A stretch of 64,000 bases of DNA from Lentzea alba (GTDB lineage Bacteria > Actinomycetota > Actinomycetes > Mycobacteriales > Pseudonocardiaceae). The stretch lies in NCBI RefSeq assembly GCF_011067745.1, contig NZ_JAAMPJ010000005.1, positions 526,965 to 590,964 of the forward strand. Reading direction: 5' to 3'. This document shows positions 19,113 to 26,280 of this stretch, one piece after another. Under the pieces are notes generated by a model that did not search any database, was not told where the DNA came from, and saw only the letters and a list, made by a program, of their open reading frames with translations. Both the position numbers and the translations under genes were made by a program. Positions within the stretch are counted from its first letter, which is position 1. Every line of letters starts with the position of its first letter.

Positions 19113-19390
19113 GGACGCCGCGTCTGGAGATCGAGTACTGCACCCAGTGCCGGTGGTTGCTGCGCGCCGGGTGGACCGCGCAGGAGCTGCTGACCACGTT
19201 CACGACCGAGCTGGGCGAGGTCGCGCTGATCCCGGGCACCGGGGGCGTGTTCGACGTTCGGCTCGACGGCGAGACCGTGTGGTCGCGCAAGGAGCAGGAG
19301 GGCTTCCCGGACCTCGCCGTGCTCAAGCAGCTCGTGCGCGACCGGGTGGCGCCGGAACGGTCGTTGGGCCACACCGATCGCAAGCACTAG
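19109..19390 (+). CDS. SelT/SelW/SelH-like thioredoxin-fold protein (Cys form)
   Basis: A 93-residue protein starting within the end of the previous gene (ATGA overlap). [16 protein letters not shown] carries the CxxC redox motif in the position where selenoprotein W/T homologues have CxxU, so this is a cysteine version. The rest ([24 protein letters not shown], then [16 protein letters not shown]) matches the Rdx family. These proteins are thought to take part in thiol redox reactions. Coupling to an MmyB-type regulator suggests that both belong to the alcohol-dehydrogenase redox unit. Confidence 0.88.
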   Translation: MRTPRLEIEYCTQCRWLLRAGWTAQELLTTFTTELGEVALIPGTGGVFDVRLDGETVWSRKEQEGFPDLAVLKQLVRDRVAPERSLGHTDRKH

Positions 19391-19509
19391 TCCGAAGATC
19401 CTGCGGTCGTGGGTGACGCGCGGACGAGTTCAGTCTCGGTCCAATCTGCGTCCAGTTCGCCGAGCGAGCCTGATTCGGCAGCACTCCCGACGACCAAAAG
19501 GGTGTTCCA

Positions 19510-20082
19510 GTGTCCTTGCGCTTCAAGCACCTGCGCGTATTGGCCGGGTTGTTCATGGCCATGATCGCGATCATGGCCACAAGTCCGGCAGCGTCGGCAT
19601 CAGCACCATCGTCCAAGTCGATCCTGAAAATCACTTCGTCGCCCAGCGCGTCGAACGTCACGACCAATGCGTGGCCGATCAGTCCGCCCCGCATCTTTCC
19701 CCCCGACACTCCCTGCTATCGCGAGGAGGTGGAGGAGCACATCTACGAAACCGGCCAGGGGCAGCACATGTACACCTTCTGGTTCGGGGCGCAGGTGTGC
19801 ATCTTCAGCGACCACATCTACGTGTACGAGCCCGACTCGAACGTGACGTACCCCACCCCCACCGGGCAGCCGGACGTACGACTGGCTTCGGTGGCGTTCA
19901 CCGTCCAGAACACGATCCACCCGATCGACCCGAACGACATCTACACCTATTCGTCCCTCGCGGTGACCTTCTGCCCCGATCTGCCACGGCCCAGCGCATG
20001 TCAGCAGTACCACCACCAGCTGGGCCTCGAGTTCACTCGCGGCTGGGTCTATCCGATCGGCCGCTTCGACCGGATCGCTTGA
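19510..20082 (+). CDS. Secreted protein of unknown function
   Basis: A 190-residue exported protein beginning at GTG 19510, preceded by AAAAGGGTG. It has a clear signal peptide (LRVLAGLFMAMIAIMATSPAASASA) cleaved around residue 31. The mature part is rich in Pro, Tyr and aromatic residues and has four cysteines (CYREE, QVCIF, TFCPD, SACQQ), which could form two disulfides. I do not recognise a family. A strong bidirectional terminator follows. The preceding 119 nt (19391-19509) hold its promoter region, with no other feature seen. Confidence 0.7.
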   Translation: MSLRFKHLRVLAGLFMAMIAIMATSPAASASAPSSKSILKITSSPSASNVTTNAWPISPPRIFPPDTPCYREEVEEHIYETGQGQHMYTFWFGAQVCIFSDHIYVYEPDSNVTYPTPTGQPDVRLASVAFTVQNTIHPIDPNDIYTYSSLAVTFCPDLPRPSACQQYHHQLGLEFTRGWVYPIGRFDRIA

Positions 20083-20117
20083 GCTGAACCAGTCCGGCGA
20101 TTGATCGTCGTGACGAA

Positions 20118-20147
20118 GTCCCGGTCAGCAACACCGCTGACCGGGAC
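20118..20147. terminator. Bidirectional terminator between convergent genes
   Basis: Perfect 12-bp arms GTCCCGGTCAGC (20118-20129) and complement (20136-20147) with a 6-nt loop, lying between the ends of the secreted-protein gene and the SDR gene. Confidence 0.85.
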
Positions 20148-20161
20148 GGTCCGAGACCTGC

Positions 20162-20941
20162 TCAGGCGGCTGTCAGCGCGCCCATCGCGGTGACCGCCAG
20201 GCGCCTGCTCGCCAGCCGGGTCATCCCCGCCATCAACCGGTTGAGCCGGCCGACGGCGATGCTCGGCGGCGGGTTGCGCCGATCCAGGGTTCGCAAAGCC
20301 GTCCGCACCACCAGTTCCGGCGTGTGCATGCGCGCGCCGGACGCCGCTTCCTGGCCCGCCACGTCGAAGAACTCGGTCTGCGTCGCGCCCGGCGAGAGCG
20401 CGAGCACCCGCAGGCCGCTTCGCCGGTGTTCGTGCCACAGCGCTTCGGTGAAGCTCAGCACGAACGCCTTGGCCGCCGCGTAGACCGCCATCCTCGGCAC
20501 CGGCGTGTACGCGGCCATGCTCGCCACGTTGATCAGCACGCCACGCCCGGACCCGGCCAGCTCGTCGACGAACGTCCTGGTCAGGTCCACGACCGCGGAG
20601 ATGTCGAGCGCGATCTCGGTGCGCAGCCGTTCCGCGTCCTCTCCAGCGAACGGGCCGTAGGTGCCGAACCCCGCATTGTTGATCAACCCGGTCAGCGTGA
20701 TTCCGCGCGCTCGCAGCTCGGTGGCGAGGCCGGCCACCGCGCCGGGTTCGGTGAGGTCGCACGGCAGCACGGTGACGTCGACGCCCTCCAGTTCTGCGGC
20801 GAGCGCCTTCAGCCGTTCCGTCCGGCGAGCCACCAGCACCAGGTCAGCGCCCCTGCGGGCGAGTTCACGGGCGAACTGGGCGCCGATCCCGGCACTGGCT
20901 CCGGTGATCAGGATCCGGGCACCCCGGTAGTCGATTGTCAC
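20162..20941 (-). CDS. Classical short-chain dehydrogenase/reductase
   Basis: A 259-residue SDR. TGASAGIGAQFARELARRG is the TGxxxGIG cofactor motif, NNAG follows in LINNAGFGTYGPF, and the active site reads S in NVASMAAY with Y-x-x-x-K in VYAAAKAF. The arginine after the first beta-alpha unit (VARRTERL) suggests NADP(H). The start is GTG 20941 with AAGGAGG seven bases before it. A TetR-family gene is divergent, and inverted repeats with TTGGCA/TGCCAA arms separate them, so repression by that regulator is likely. The substrate is not identifiable. Confidence 0.93.
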   Translation of the reverse strand: MTIDYRGARILITGASAGIGAQFARELARRGADLVLVARRTERLKALAAELEGVDVTVLPCDLTEPGAVAGLATELRARGITLTGLINNAGFGTYGPFAGEDAERLRTEIALDISAVVDLTRTFVDELAGSGRGVLINVASMAAYTPVPRMAVYAAAKAFVLSFTEALWHEHRRSGLRVLALSPGATQTEFFDVAGQEAASGARMHTPELVVRTALRTLDRRNPPPSIAVGRLNRLMAGMTRLASRRLAVTAMGALTAA

Positions 20942-20953
20942 TTCCAGGCCTCC

Positions 20954-20985
20954 TTGGCATCGAGTGCCAAGTTAGCATCAGATGC
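20954..20985. promoter_or_regulatory. Operator-like inverted repeats between SDR and TetR genes
   Basis: TTGGCA-tcgag-TGCCAA at 20954-20970 is followed by GCATC-a-GATGC at 20975-20985. The two share GGCATC/GATGCC half-sites and lie between the divergent SDR and TetR genes. The adjacent TetR protein is the obvious candidate to bind them. Confidence 0.6.
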
Positions 20986-21027
20986 CGCACGGACGCCAAG
21001 AGTCGAGGTGGCACTAAGGTGGAGGGC

Positions 21028-21621
21028 GTGTCAGATCGCCTGTGGGACCGCACGCGCCGCCGCGTCCAGGAGGAGGTCGTGGACGCCGCGCTGACGTTGT
21101 TCCTGGAGCAGGGTTTCGAGGAGACGACGGTCGACCAGGTCGTGGCCGCGGCCGGGATCTCGCGGCGCTCCTTCTTCCGCTACTTCGGCACGAAGGAGGA
21201 CATCGTCTTCGGTGATCTCGCCGAGCAGGGCCCGGTGATCCTCGCCGCGTTGCGCGAACGCCCCGACGACGAACCGATCTGGGACGCGCTGGGGCACGCG
21301 TTGTCGGTGCTGAGCACCAGGATGAGCCCTGAGCGCGGAATCGCGATCGGTCGGCTGGTGGTGACGAGTCCCGCGCTGCGTGCCGCGCATCTCGAGAAAC
21401 ACCTGCGCTGGCAACAGGTTCTGGCTCCGGAGGTCGAACGCCGGGTCGGCATCGGTGACGCGCCACCCGGCCTGGTCGGCGAGGCGATCGTGGCCACCGT
21501 GCTGGCGTGCCTCGACGCGGCCACCGCCGCCTGGCTCGACCAGGGCAGCGATGACCTCGAAGAACTGCGGCGGCTCACGTACGTCGCGCTCGCCGCCGTG
21601 CGTCAGCGCACGACGTCGTAG
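21028..21621 (+). CDS. TetR/AcrR-family repressor
   Basis: A 197-residue repressor with the helix-turn-helix TTVDQVVAAAGISRRSFFRYF near residue 40, followed by a helical ligand domain of the MftR-like C-terminal kind. The start is GTG 21028 after AAGGTGGAGG; longer frames run back into the operator region. It is divergent from the SDR gene, and its final 19 bases overlap the end of the convergent RibD-like gene. It should repress the SDR and itself. Confidence 0.9.
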   Translation: MSDRLWDRTRRRVQEEVVDAALTLFLEQGFEETTVDQVVAAAGISRRSFFRYFGTKEDIVFGDLAEQGPVILAALRERPDDEPIWDALGHALSVLSTRMSPERGIAIGRLVVTSPALRAAHLEKHLRWQQVLAPEVERRVGIGDAPPGLVGEAIVATVLACLDAATAAWLDQGSDDLEELRRLTYVALAAVRQRTTS

Positions 21622-22175
21622 ACCAGCTTCTGGATCCCGTTCGAGTACGACTCGCTCTCGACGACCTTCAGCAGCTGCTTGTCCTTGTCGGTGTCGCTGA
21701 ACAGCCGCTTGCCCGCGCCGAGCAGCACCGGGAACACCAGCAGGTGGTAGCGGTCGATCAGGCCCGCGTCGGACAGGTTGCGGTTCAGCGTCGCGCTGCC
21801 GTGGATGGAGATCGGGCCGCCCTCGGTCTCCTTCAGCGCGGCCACGTCGTCCAGCGACCGCAGGATGGTGATGTCGCCCCAGTTGTCGACCAGCTGGTCT
21901 TCCTTCAACGTGCTGGACACGACGTACTTCGGCATCACGTTGTACCGCGGGAAGTAGTCGAGCGTCGGCCACACCGGGGAGAACGCCTCATAGCTGACCC
22001 GGCCCATCATCATCGCCGCGGCCTCGTCCTGCTCGCGGCCCTTGATCTCGTAGGCGGCCTCGTCGAACTCGATGTCCTTGAACGTCCAGCCGGAGCTGCG
22101 GTGACCGGGCTCGCCGCCGGGCGCTTCGACGACGCCGTCGAGCGAGACGAACGCGGTGGCGATCAGCGTGCGCAT
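21603..22175 (-). CDS. RibD C-terminal/dihydrofolate-reductase-like protein
   Basis: A 190-residue protein of the RibD_C/YyaP family with a DHFR-like fold. It starts MRTLIATAFVSLDGVVEAPG and contains MMMGRVSYEAFSPVWP, the strand YVVSSTLKEDQLVDNWGDI and the terminal IHGSATLNRNLSDAGLIDRYHLLVFPVLLG, which binds the NADPH phosphate region in relatives. It probably reduces a small molecule with NADPH; true DHFR activity is unlikely. ATG 22175 has AAGGAG upstream. The 172 nt upstream (22176-22347) separate it from the end of the LAL regulator and hold only its own promoter. Confidence 0.9.
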   Translation of the reverse strand: MRTLIATAFVSLDGVVEAPGGEPGHRSSGWTFKDIEFDEAAYEIKGREQDEAAAMMMGRVSYEAFSPVWPTLDYFPRYNVMPKYVVSSTLKEDQLVDNWGDITILRSLDDVAALKETEGGPISIHGSATLNRNLSDAGLIDRYHLLVFPVLLGAGKRLFSDTDKDKQLLKVVESESYSNGIQKLVYDVVR

Positions 22176-22347
22176 CGGGTTTCTCCTTGGAGTTCGCACT
22201 GGCTTGTCATCAATGCGTCGAACGGTAGATGCCGGGATCGACATCGCGCGCGGAGAAAGTTTCCGGGATGCGTCACGGCGGCGCTGAACACCCCACCGAG
22301 TCCAGCGCCGCCGGTTGGTCCAGGAGTGTTCCGCGCGCCGGGCCGGC

Positions 22348-25092
22348 TCACATGCGGGGAGAGCCCCCAATCAAGGGACGGGCGTGGGTGATGAGGGCGG
22401 CGCGGGAGGTCTGGCCGGTGCGGGCCTTGAGGCTCGCGACGTGGCGTTCGACCGTGCGCGGTGACAGGAACAGCCGCTCGGCGATCTCGGCGTTGCCGAA
22501 CCGTTCCACGACGAGCCGCAGCACCTCGTACTCCCGCACCGTCACACCGGCCTTGCGCAGCTCGGCGGGCACCGTGTCGTGGTCGCGCCGCCGTCGTTGC
22601 CGGGGCGCGCCCGCCTCGCGCAGCACCGCCCGGCACGCCGAGGCGACGGCGGGCACGTCGTGCTGGTGGAAGTGCTCTTCGGCCTCTCGCAACCACTCCA
22701 GCGGCTCGCCCCAGCCGTCAGCCAGCGCTCGCGGACCGGCCAGGCGCAGGCCGAGGTAGCGCGGCAGGCCTAGTCCGGTGCTGAGTTCCAGCGCCTCTCG
22801 CGCGGCTCGGTCGGCCTCGGCGGTGCGGCCGTCGCGGCCGAGCAGGATCGCGCGGCTCCAGGCGAAGTAGGTCCGGTGCATCCGGACCTGGGCGAGGTGC
22901 GACTCCGCCAGCCGGTCGTGCTCCGGCCAGTCCGCGAGCCCGTGCGCGACCCGGACGAGCAGGCGCGGGCCCTGGTAGAAGGTGCCGCGGAGGATGCGCG
23001 GTTCCGTGACGGCCTTCTCCACCTCGTCGAACTCGGCCAGCGCGCGGTCGTACCGCTCCTCCATCAGCGCGCACACCGCCGAGCTGTACGACCAGATCTC
23101 CTCCGAGCCGCCGTGGTCGCGCAGCCGGGCCAGCGCCCGGTCGGTCGCCTTGCGGTCGCCGTGCATGGACGCGATGCCCGCCTCGATGGCGACGGCGAGC
23201 GACTTCAACGCGTGCAGCCCCAGCTTCTCGGCGGCCTCACCCGCGCTGGCGCCGTACCTCGCGGCTTCGGAGTACTCACCGCGCACCAGACAAGTTCCGC
23301 CCAGGTGCAGGTCGGTGGCGATGAGGATGACGATCGCGCCGGTGTCGAGCGCCGCGCGCCGGGCGGCCAGCAGGGTGTCGACGCCGACGGTCAGGTACTT
23401 GTCGGTGATCCCCAGTTCCAGCAACGCCCGCAGCCGCCACGCCGCGAGCCCGTGCTGTTCGGCGACCTGCAGCCAGCGCTGGATGTGCTGCCGCGCCTCG
23501 GCGAGGTCCTGCCCCCGCGTGCACCGGGTGAGCACTTCGAGGGCTTCGCAGACGATCTCCGGGGTGCCGGTCGCGGCTGCGCGTTCGGCCAGGGCGCGGG
23601 CCTTCGGCAGCAGGTCCAGCTGGTTGAGCCCGAGCAGGAGCGTCGCCTTGACGACGTCGACGGCCGCGCAGGTCTCCTTGGCGGTCTCGAGCAGGTCGAG
23701 CCCGCGTTCCCACTGCCCCGCGACGGCCGCGACGCGTGCCTGCGCCAGCCGGACGACGGCTCTTCGCTCGCCCGTGGCGTGCGCGGCGGTCAGCGCCTGC
23801 TGGAGTCGTTCTCCCAGCGCGAACGCCCGTGCGCCGTTGTCCGCGGGCACGACGACCGCGGCCAGCGGGAGCACCGCCGCAAGCGCGTCGAGCAGGTCCG
23901 CCGCGAGGTCTGGATCGCCGTTGTGCAGGGCTTGTCCACGTTCGAGCAACTCCACCGCCGTGCCGAACCGGCCGAGCGCGGCGGCGTGCCGTCCCGCCTG
24001 GACGAGGCTGCCGACGGCCTTCCGCGTGTCACCGGCCTCTTCCCACAGCTCGGCGATGAGCTCCAGTTCGTTGGGGCGCAACGCTTCCGTGGTTTCGGCG
24101 GCGGTGCGGGCGAGCGCCGCGCGGGCGGTCGGCGTCATCCGGCCCCGGATCGCGTCGGCGGTCAGCGCGTGCCGGAACTTGTGGCCATGGACGAGCTGTG
24201 CGCGTTCGGCGTCCTGCAACAACCGCAATGCGTCCGGGCACTGCGCCACGACGACGTCCAGCGGGAAGGTCTGCCCGAAGATCGCGGCGGCTTCGAGCAG
24301 CGCGATGCACTCGGGGCCGAGCGCGTCCACCCGTTGCAACGTCGCCGCCGCGACCGTGGGCGGCACCGCCCGCAGGTCGCCGTTGATCAGTTCCTCCACC
24401 ACGAACGGCACGCCGTCGGAGATCCTGACGAGCTCGGTCAGCACGTCGGCCGGCACGGGCTTGCCGAGGCAGTGGCAGGCCAGTTCCGCGACCTCGGTGT
24501 CCCGCAACCCGTTGAGCCGCAGGACACCCGCGACCCGGCGGGCCGCGGCCGAGTCAGCGAGCCGTTGCGCGCCATCGGGATGCGGCCGCAGCGTGGCCAG
24601 GAGCAGCACGGGTTCGTCCGCGAGGTTGTCGAGCAGGTAGTCCACCACGGCCAGCGTCTCGCCGTCCGCCTCGTGCAGATCCTCAAGCACCACAACGGTT
24701 TTCTCGGCCGTGAGCAACCTCAGGACCGCCTCGGCCCTGACCACCGCCGGATCCGGCACACCAGCGGGTGCATCCGGGGTCATCCGCAGCAGCACGGGCA
24801 GATACGCGCCGAGCTGCTTCTCGTCCGGCGCGGCGACCTTGCGAAAAGCCGACAGCACCGCCTCGCACAGCGCCCGCAACGGCACCGCGCGGCTCGCTCG
24901 TCCCCTGAGCACGCGAAACCCGCGCTGCGAGGCGTGCCCGACGAGCTCGGACGCCAGCCGCGACTTGCCGATTCCCGGTTCCCCCACCAGGAACATCGCG
25001 CCACCGCGACGTTGCTCGGCCCGTGCCACCGCGGCCCGCAGCGCTGAGATCTCCTCGCTCCGACCCACCAGCACCGGGGACTGGAACTGCAT
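22348..25092 (-). CDS. Large ATP-binding LuxR-family (LAL) regulator
   Basis: A 914-residue LAL protein. Residues 1-240 form an AAA/STAND ATPase with Walker A GEPGIGKSRLA and Walker B-like VVVLEDLHEADGET. A long TPR-like helical middle region of about 550 residues follows, rich in Ala/Leu helices (ALGRFGTAVELLERG, RALAERAAATGTPEI). The C-terminal 65 residues are a LuxR helix-turn-helix (VTVREYEVLRLVVERF, LSPRTVERHVASLKART). Such regulators activate secondary-metabolite or catabolic genes in response to a ligand. No biosynthetic cluster lies here, so its targets are unclear. ATG 25092 follows AGTAGGG at a long spacing. Confidence 0.93.
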   Translation of the reverse strand: MQFQSPVLVGRSEEISALRAAVARAEQRRGGAMFLVGEPGIGKSRLASELVGHASQRGFRVLRGRASRAVPLRALCEAVLSAFRKVAAPDEKQLGAYLPVLLRMTPDAPAGVPDPAVVRAEAVLRLLTAEKTVVVLEDLHEADGETLAVVDYLLDNLADEPVLLLATLRPHPDGAQRLADSAAARRVAGVLRLNGLRDTEVAELACHCLGKPVPADVLTELVRISDGVPFVVEELINGDLRAVPPTVAAATLQRVDALGPECIALLEAAAIFGQTFPLDVVVAQCPDALRLLQDAERAQLVHGHKFRHALTADAIRGRMTPTARAALARTAAETTEALRPNELELIAELWEEAGDTRKAVGSLVQAGRHAAALGRFGTAVELLERGQALHNGDPDLAADLLDALAAVLPLAAVVVPADNGARAFALGERLQQALTAAHATGERRAVVRLAQARVAAVAGQWERGLDLLETAKETCAAVDVVKATLLLGLNQLDLLPKARALAERAAATGTPEIVCEALEVLTRCTRGQDLAEARQHIQRWLQVAEQHGLAAWRLRALLELGITDKYLTVGVDTLLAARRAALDTGAIVILIATDLHLGGTCLVRGEYSEAARYGASAGEAAEKLGLHALKSLAVAIEAGIASMHGDRKATDRALARLRDHGGSEEIWSYSSAVCALMEERYDRALAEFDEVEKAVTEPRILRGTFYQGPRLLVRVAHGLADWPEHDRLAESHLAQVRMHRTYFAWSRAILLGRDGRTAEADRAAREALELSTGLGLPRYLGLRLAGPRALADGWGEPLEWLREAEEHFHQHDVPAVASACRAVLREAGAPRQRRRRDHDTVPAELRKAGVTVREYEVLRLVVERFGNAEIAERLFLSPRTVERHVASLKARTGQTSRAALITHARPLIGGSPRM

Positions 25093-25194
25093 GGCGCCCG
25101 ACCCTACTAGCAACGCAACCGGTCAGGAATCGAGAAGCCCGGTGACCAGCGTCGCTCCTAACGTTGTCCTCAACAACGACCTGGGAGGACGAAG

Positions 25195-25413
25195 ATGAGC
25201 AGCAGCAAGGGGATCCGCAAGTTCCACCGCCTGGTGAGCATGGTCTTCATGGCCACCGTCGTGTTCACGGCGGTCGCGCTGACCGTGGACAACTCGGTGA
25301 TCTGGGTGTCGTACGTGCCGCTGCTGCCGCTGTTCGTCCTGATGGGCACCGGTGTCTACATGTGGTTCCTGCCGACGATCGCCCGCCGCCGCGCCCGCCG
25401 GGCGGTGGCCTAA
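25195..25413 (+). CDS. Small two-helix membrane protein
   Basis: A 72-residue protein with a basic N-terminus (SSSKGIRKFHRL), two transmembrane segments (VFMATVVFTAVALTV and VPLLPLFVLMGTGVYMWFL) and a highly basic tail (ARRRARRAVA). GGGAGG lies before the ATG. It is a common actinobacterial type of small hypothetical membrane protein. Its stop overlaps the end of the convergent gene by four bases. Function unknown. Confidence 0.8.
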   Translation: MSSSKGIRKFHRLVSMVFMATVVFTAVALTVDNSVIWVSYVPLLPLFVLMGTGVYMWFLPTIARRRARRAVA

Positions 25414-26150
25414 CCGTCCAGCCGGTTCTCCAGGTGCGTCAGGGTGGCGTTCAGCGCCACCCCGTACACCGCGATCCGGCACGCCAGCCGCCAGAGCGTC
25501 GCGTCGGTCGGCGCCACGGCCAGGCTGACCACCAGTTCCCGCACGAGCCGCCGGGTCTGCGCGACCAGCACCCCGACGCTCTCGGTGATCTCCGCGAACG
25601 CCGCCGACACCGCGCTCAGCCCGCGGATCGCCTCGATGTTGTGGCCCATCAACCGCAGGTGCTCGTCCGCCCCGGACCAGCAGGGCACGTCGTGGTCGAG
25701 GAACTCGGCGAGGTCGTTCGCCATGTTCCGCAGCTCGATTGCGATGTTGTACCAGGTCACGGCATGTGCGGTGATCACGTCCGGACGGCCGGTCAGCTCG
25801 TCCAGGACGTCCCGCAGCGGCCCGATCAGCTCCATCGCCGGCCCGGCGGTCTGCGCGACCGGTGCGATCAACGTGGGCAGGGCGGCCTCGCGCACCGGGT
25901 CGGGTTCGGGCGGCTTGACGCCGTAGAGGTCGTACAGCCCGGCCACGATCAGGCGCAGGTTGTCCTCCACGTACTCGACCAGCTCGTCCTGCCGGGCGTG
26001 CTTCTCCAGAACGGTCTCGATGATCCACCGGCACAGCCGCCCGTAGACGGTCTCGTCACCGACCACGACCGCGCTGGCCCGGTGCACGGCGGCGAACCGC
26101 AGACGAACGGCCTCGATCTGGCCGGCGTGACGGACGATCTGGCCGGACAC
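25410..26150 (-). CDS. Helical protein with WxG-like hairpin, possibly type VII-related
   Basis: A 246-residue, almost entirely alpha-helical protein of unknown family. A helical hairpin near residues 140-195 (WYNIAIELRNMANDLAEFLD, turn CWSGADEHL, then MGHNIEAIRGLSAVSAAF) has the W-S-G turn typical of WXG100/PPE-like ESX proteins. It is longer than WXG100 proteins and shows no obvious toxin tail. The start is GTG 26150 with AGGGGA before it; the in-frame TTG at 26162 lacks a site. No ESX ATPase or mycosin is in the window. The ESX link is inference. Confidence 0.6.
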   Translation of the reverse strand: MSGQIVRHAGQIEAVRLRFAAVHRASAVVVGDETVYGRLCRWIIETVLEKHARQDELVEYVEDNLRLIVAGLYDLYGVKPPEPDPVREAALPTLIAPVAQTAGPAMELIGPLRDVLDELTGRPDVITAHAVTWYNIAIELRNMANDLAEFLDHDVPCWSGADEHLRLMGHNIEAIRGLSAVSAAFAEITESVGVLVAQTRRLVRELVVSLAVAPTDATLWRLACRIAVYGVALNATLTHLENRLDG

Positions 26151-26203
26151 GCTTCCCCTCAACCCCGTTCACTCACATGGCCCCCACCAGCCTCATTTTC
26201 GCG

Positions 26204-26252
26204 CACGCGGGGACCTTCCGTACCACCTGACCGCACGAAAGGTCCCCGCGTG
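26204..26252 (-). terminator. Terminator after the AfsR-type regulator
   Basis: Perfect 14-bp arms CACGCGGGGACCTT (26204-26217) and complement (26239-26252) around a 21-nt loop, just beyond the stop of the AfsR-type gene read leftwards. Confidence 0.65.
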
Positions 26253-26280
26253 CCGACCGACGTCGCCGGGTACGCGGTGT

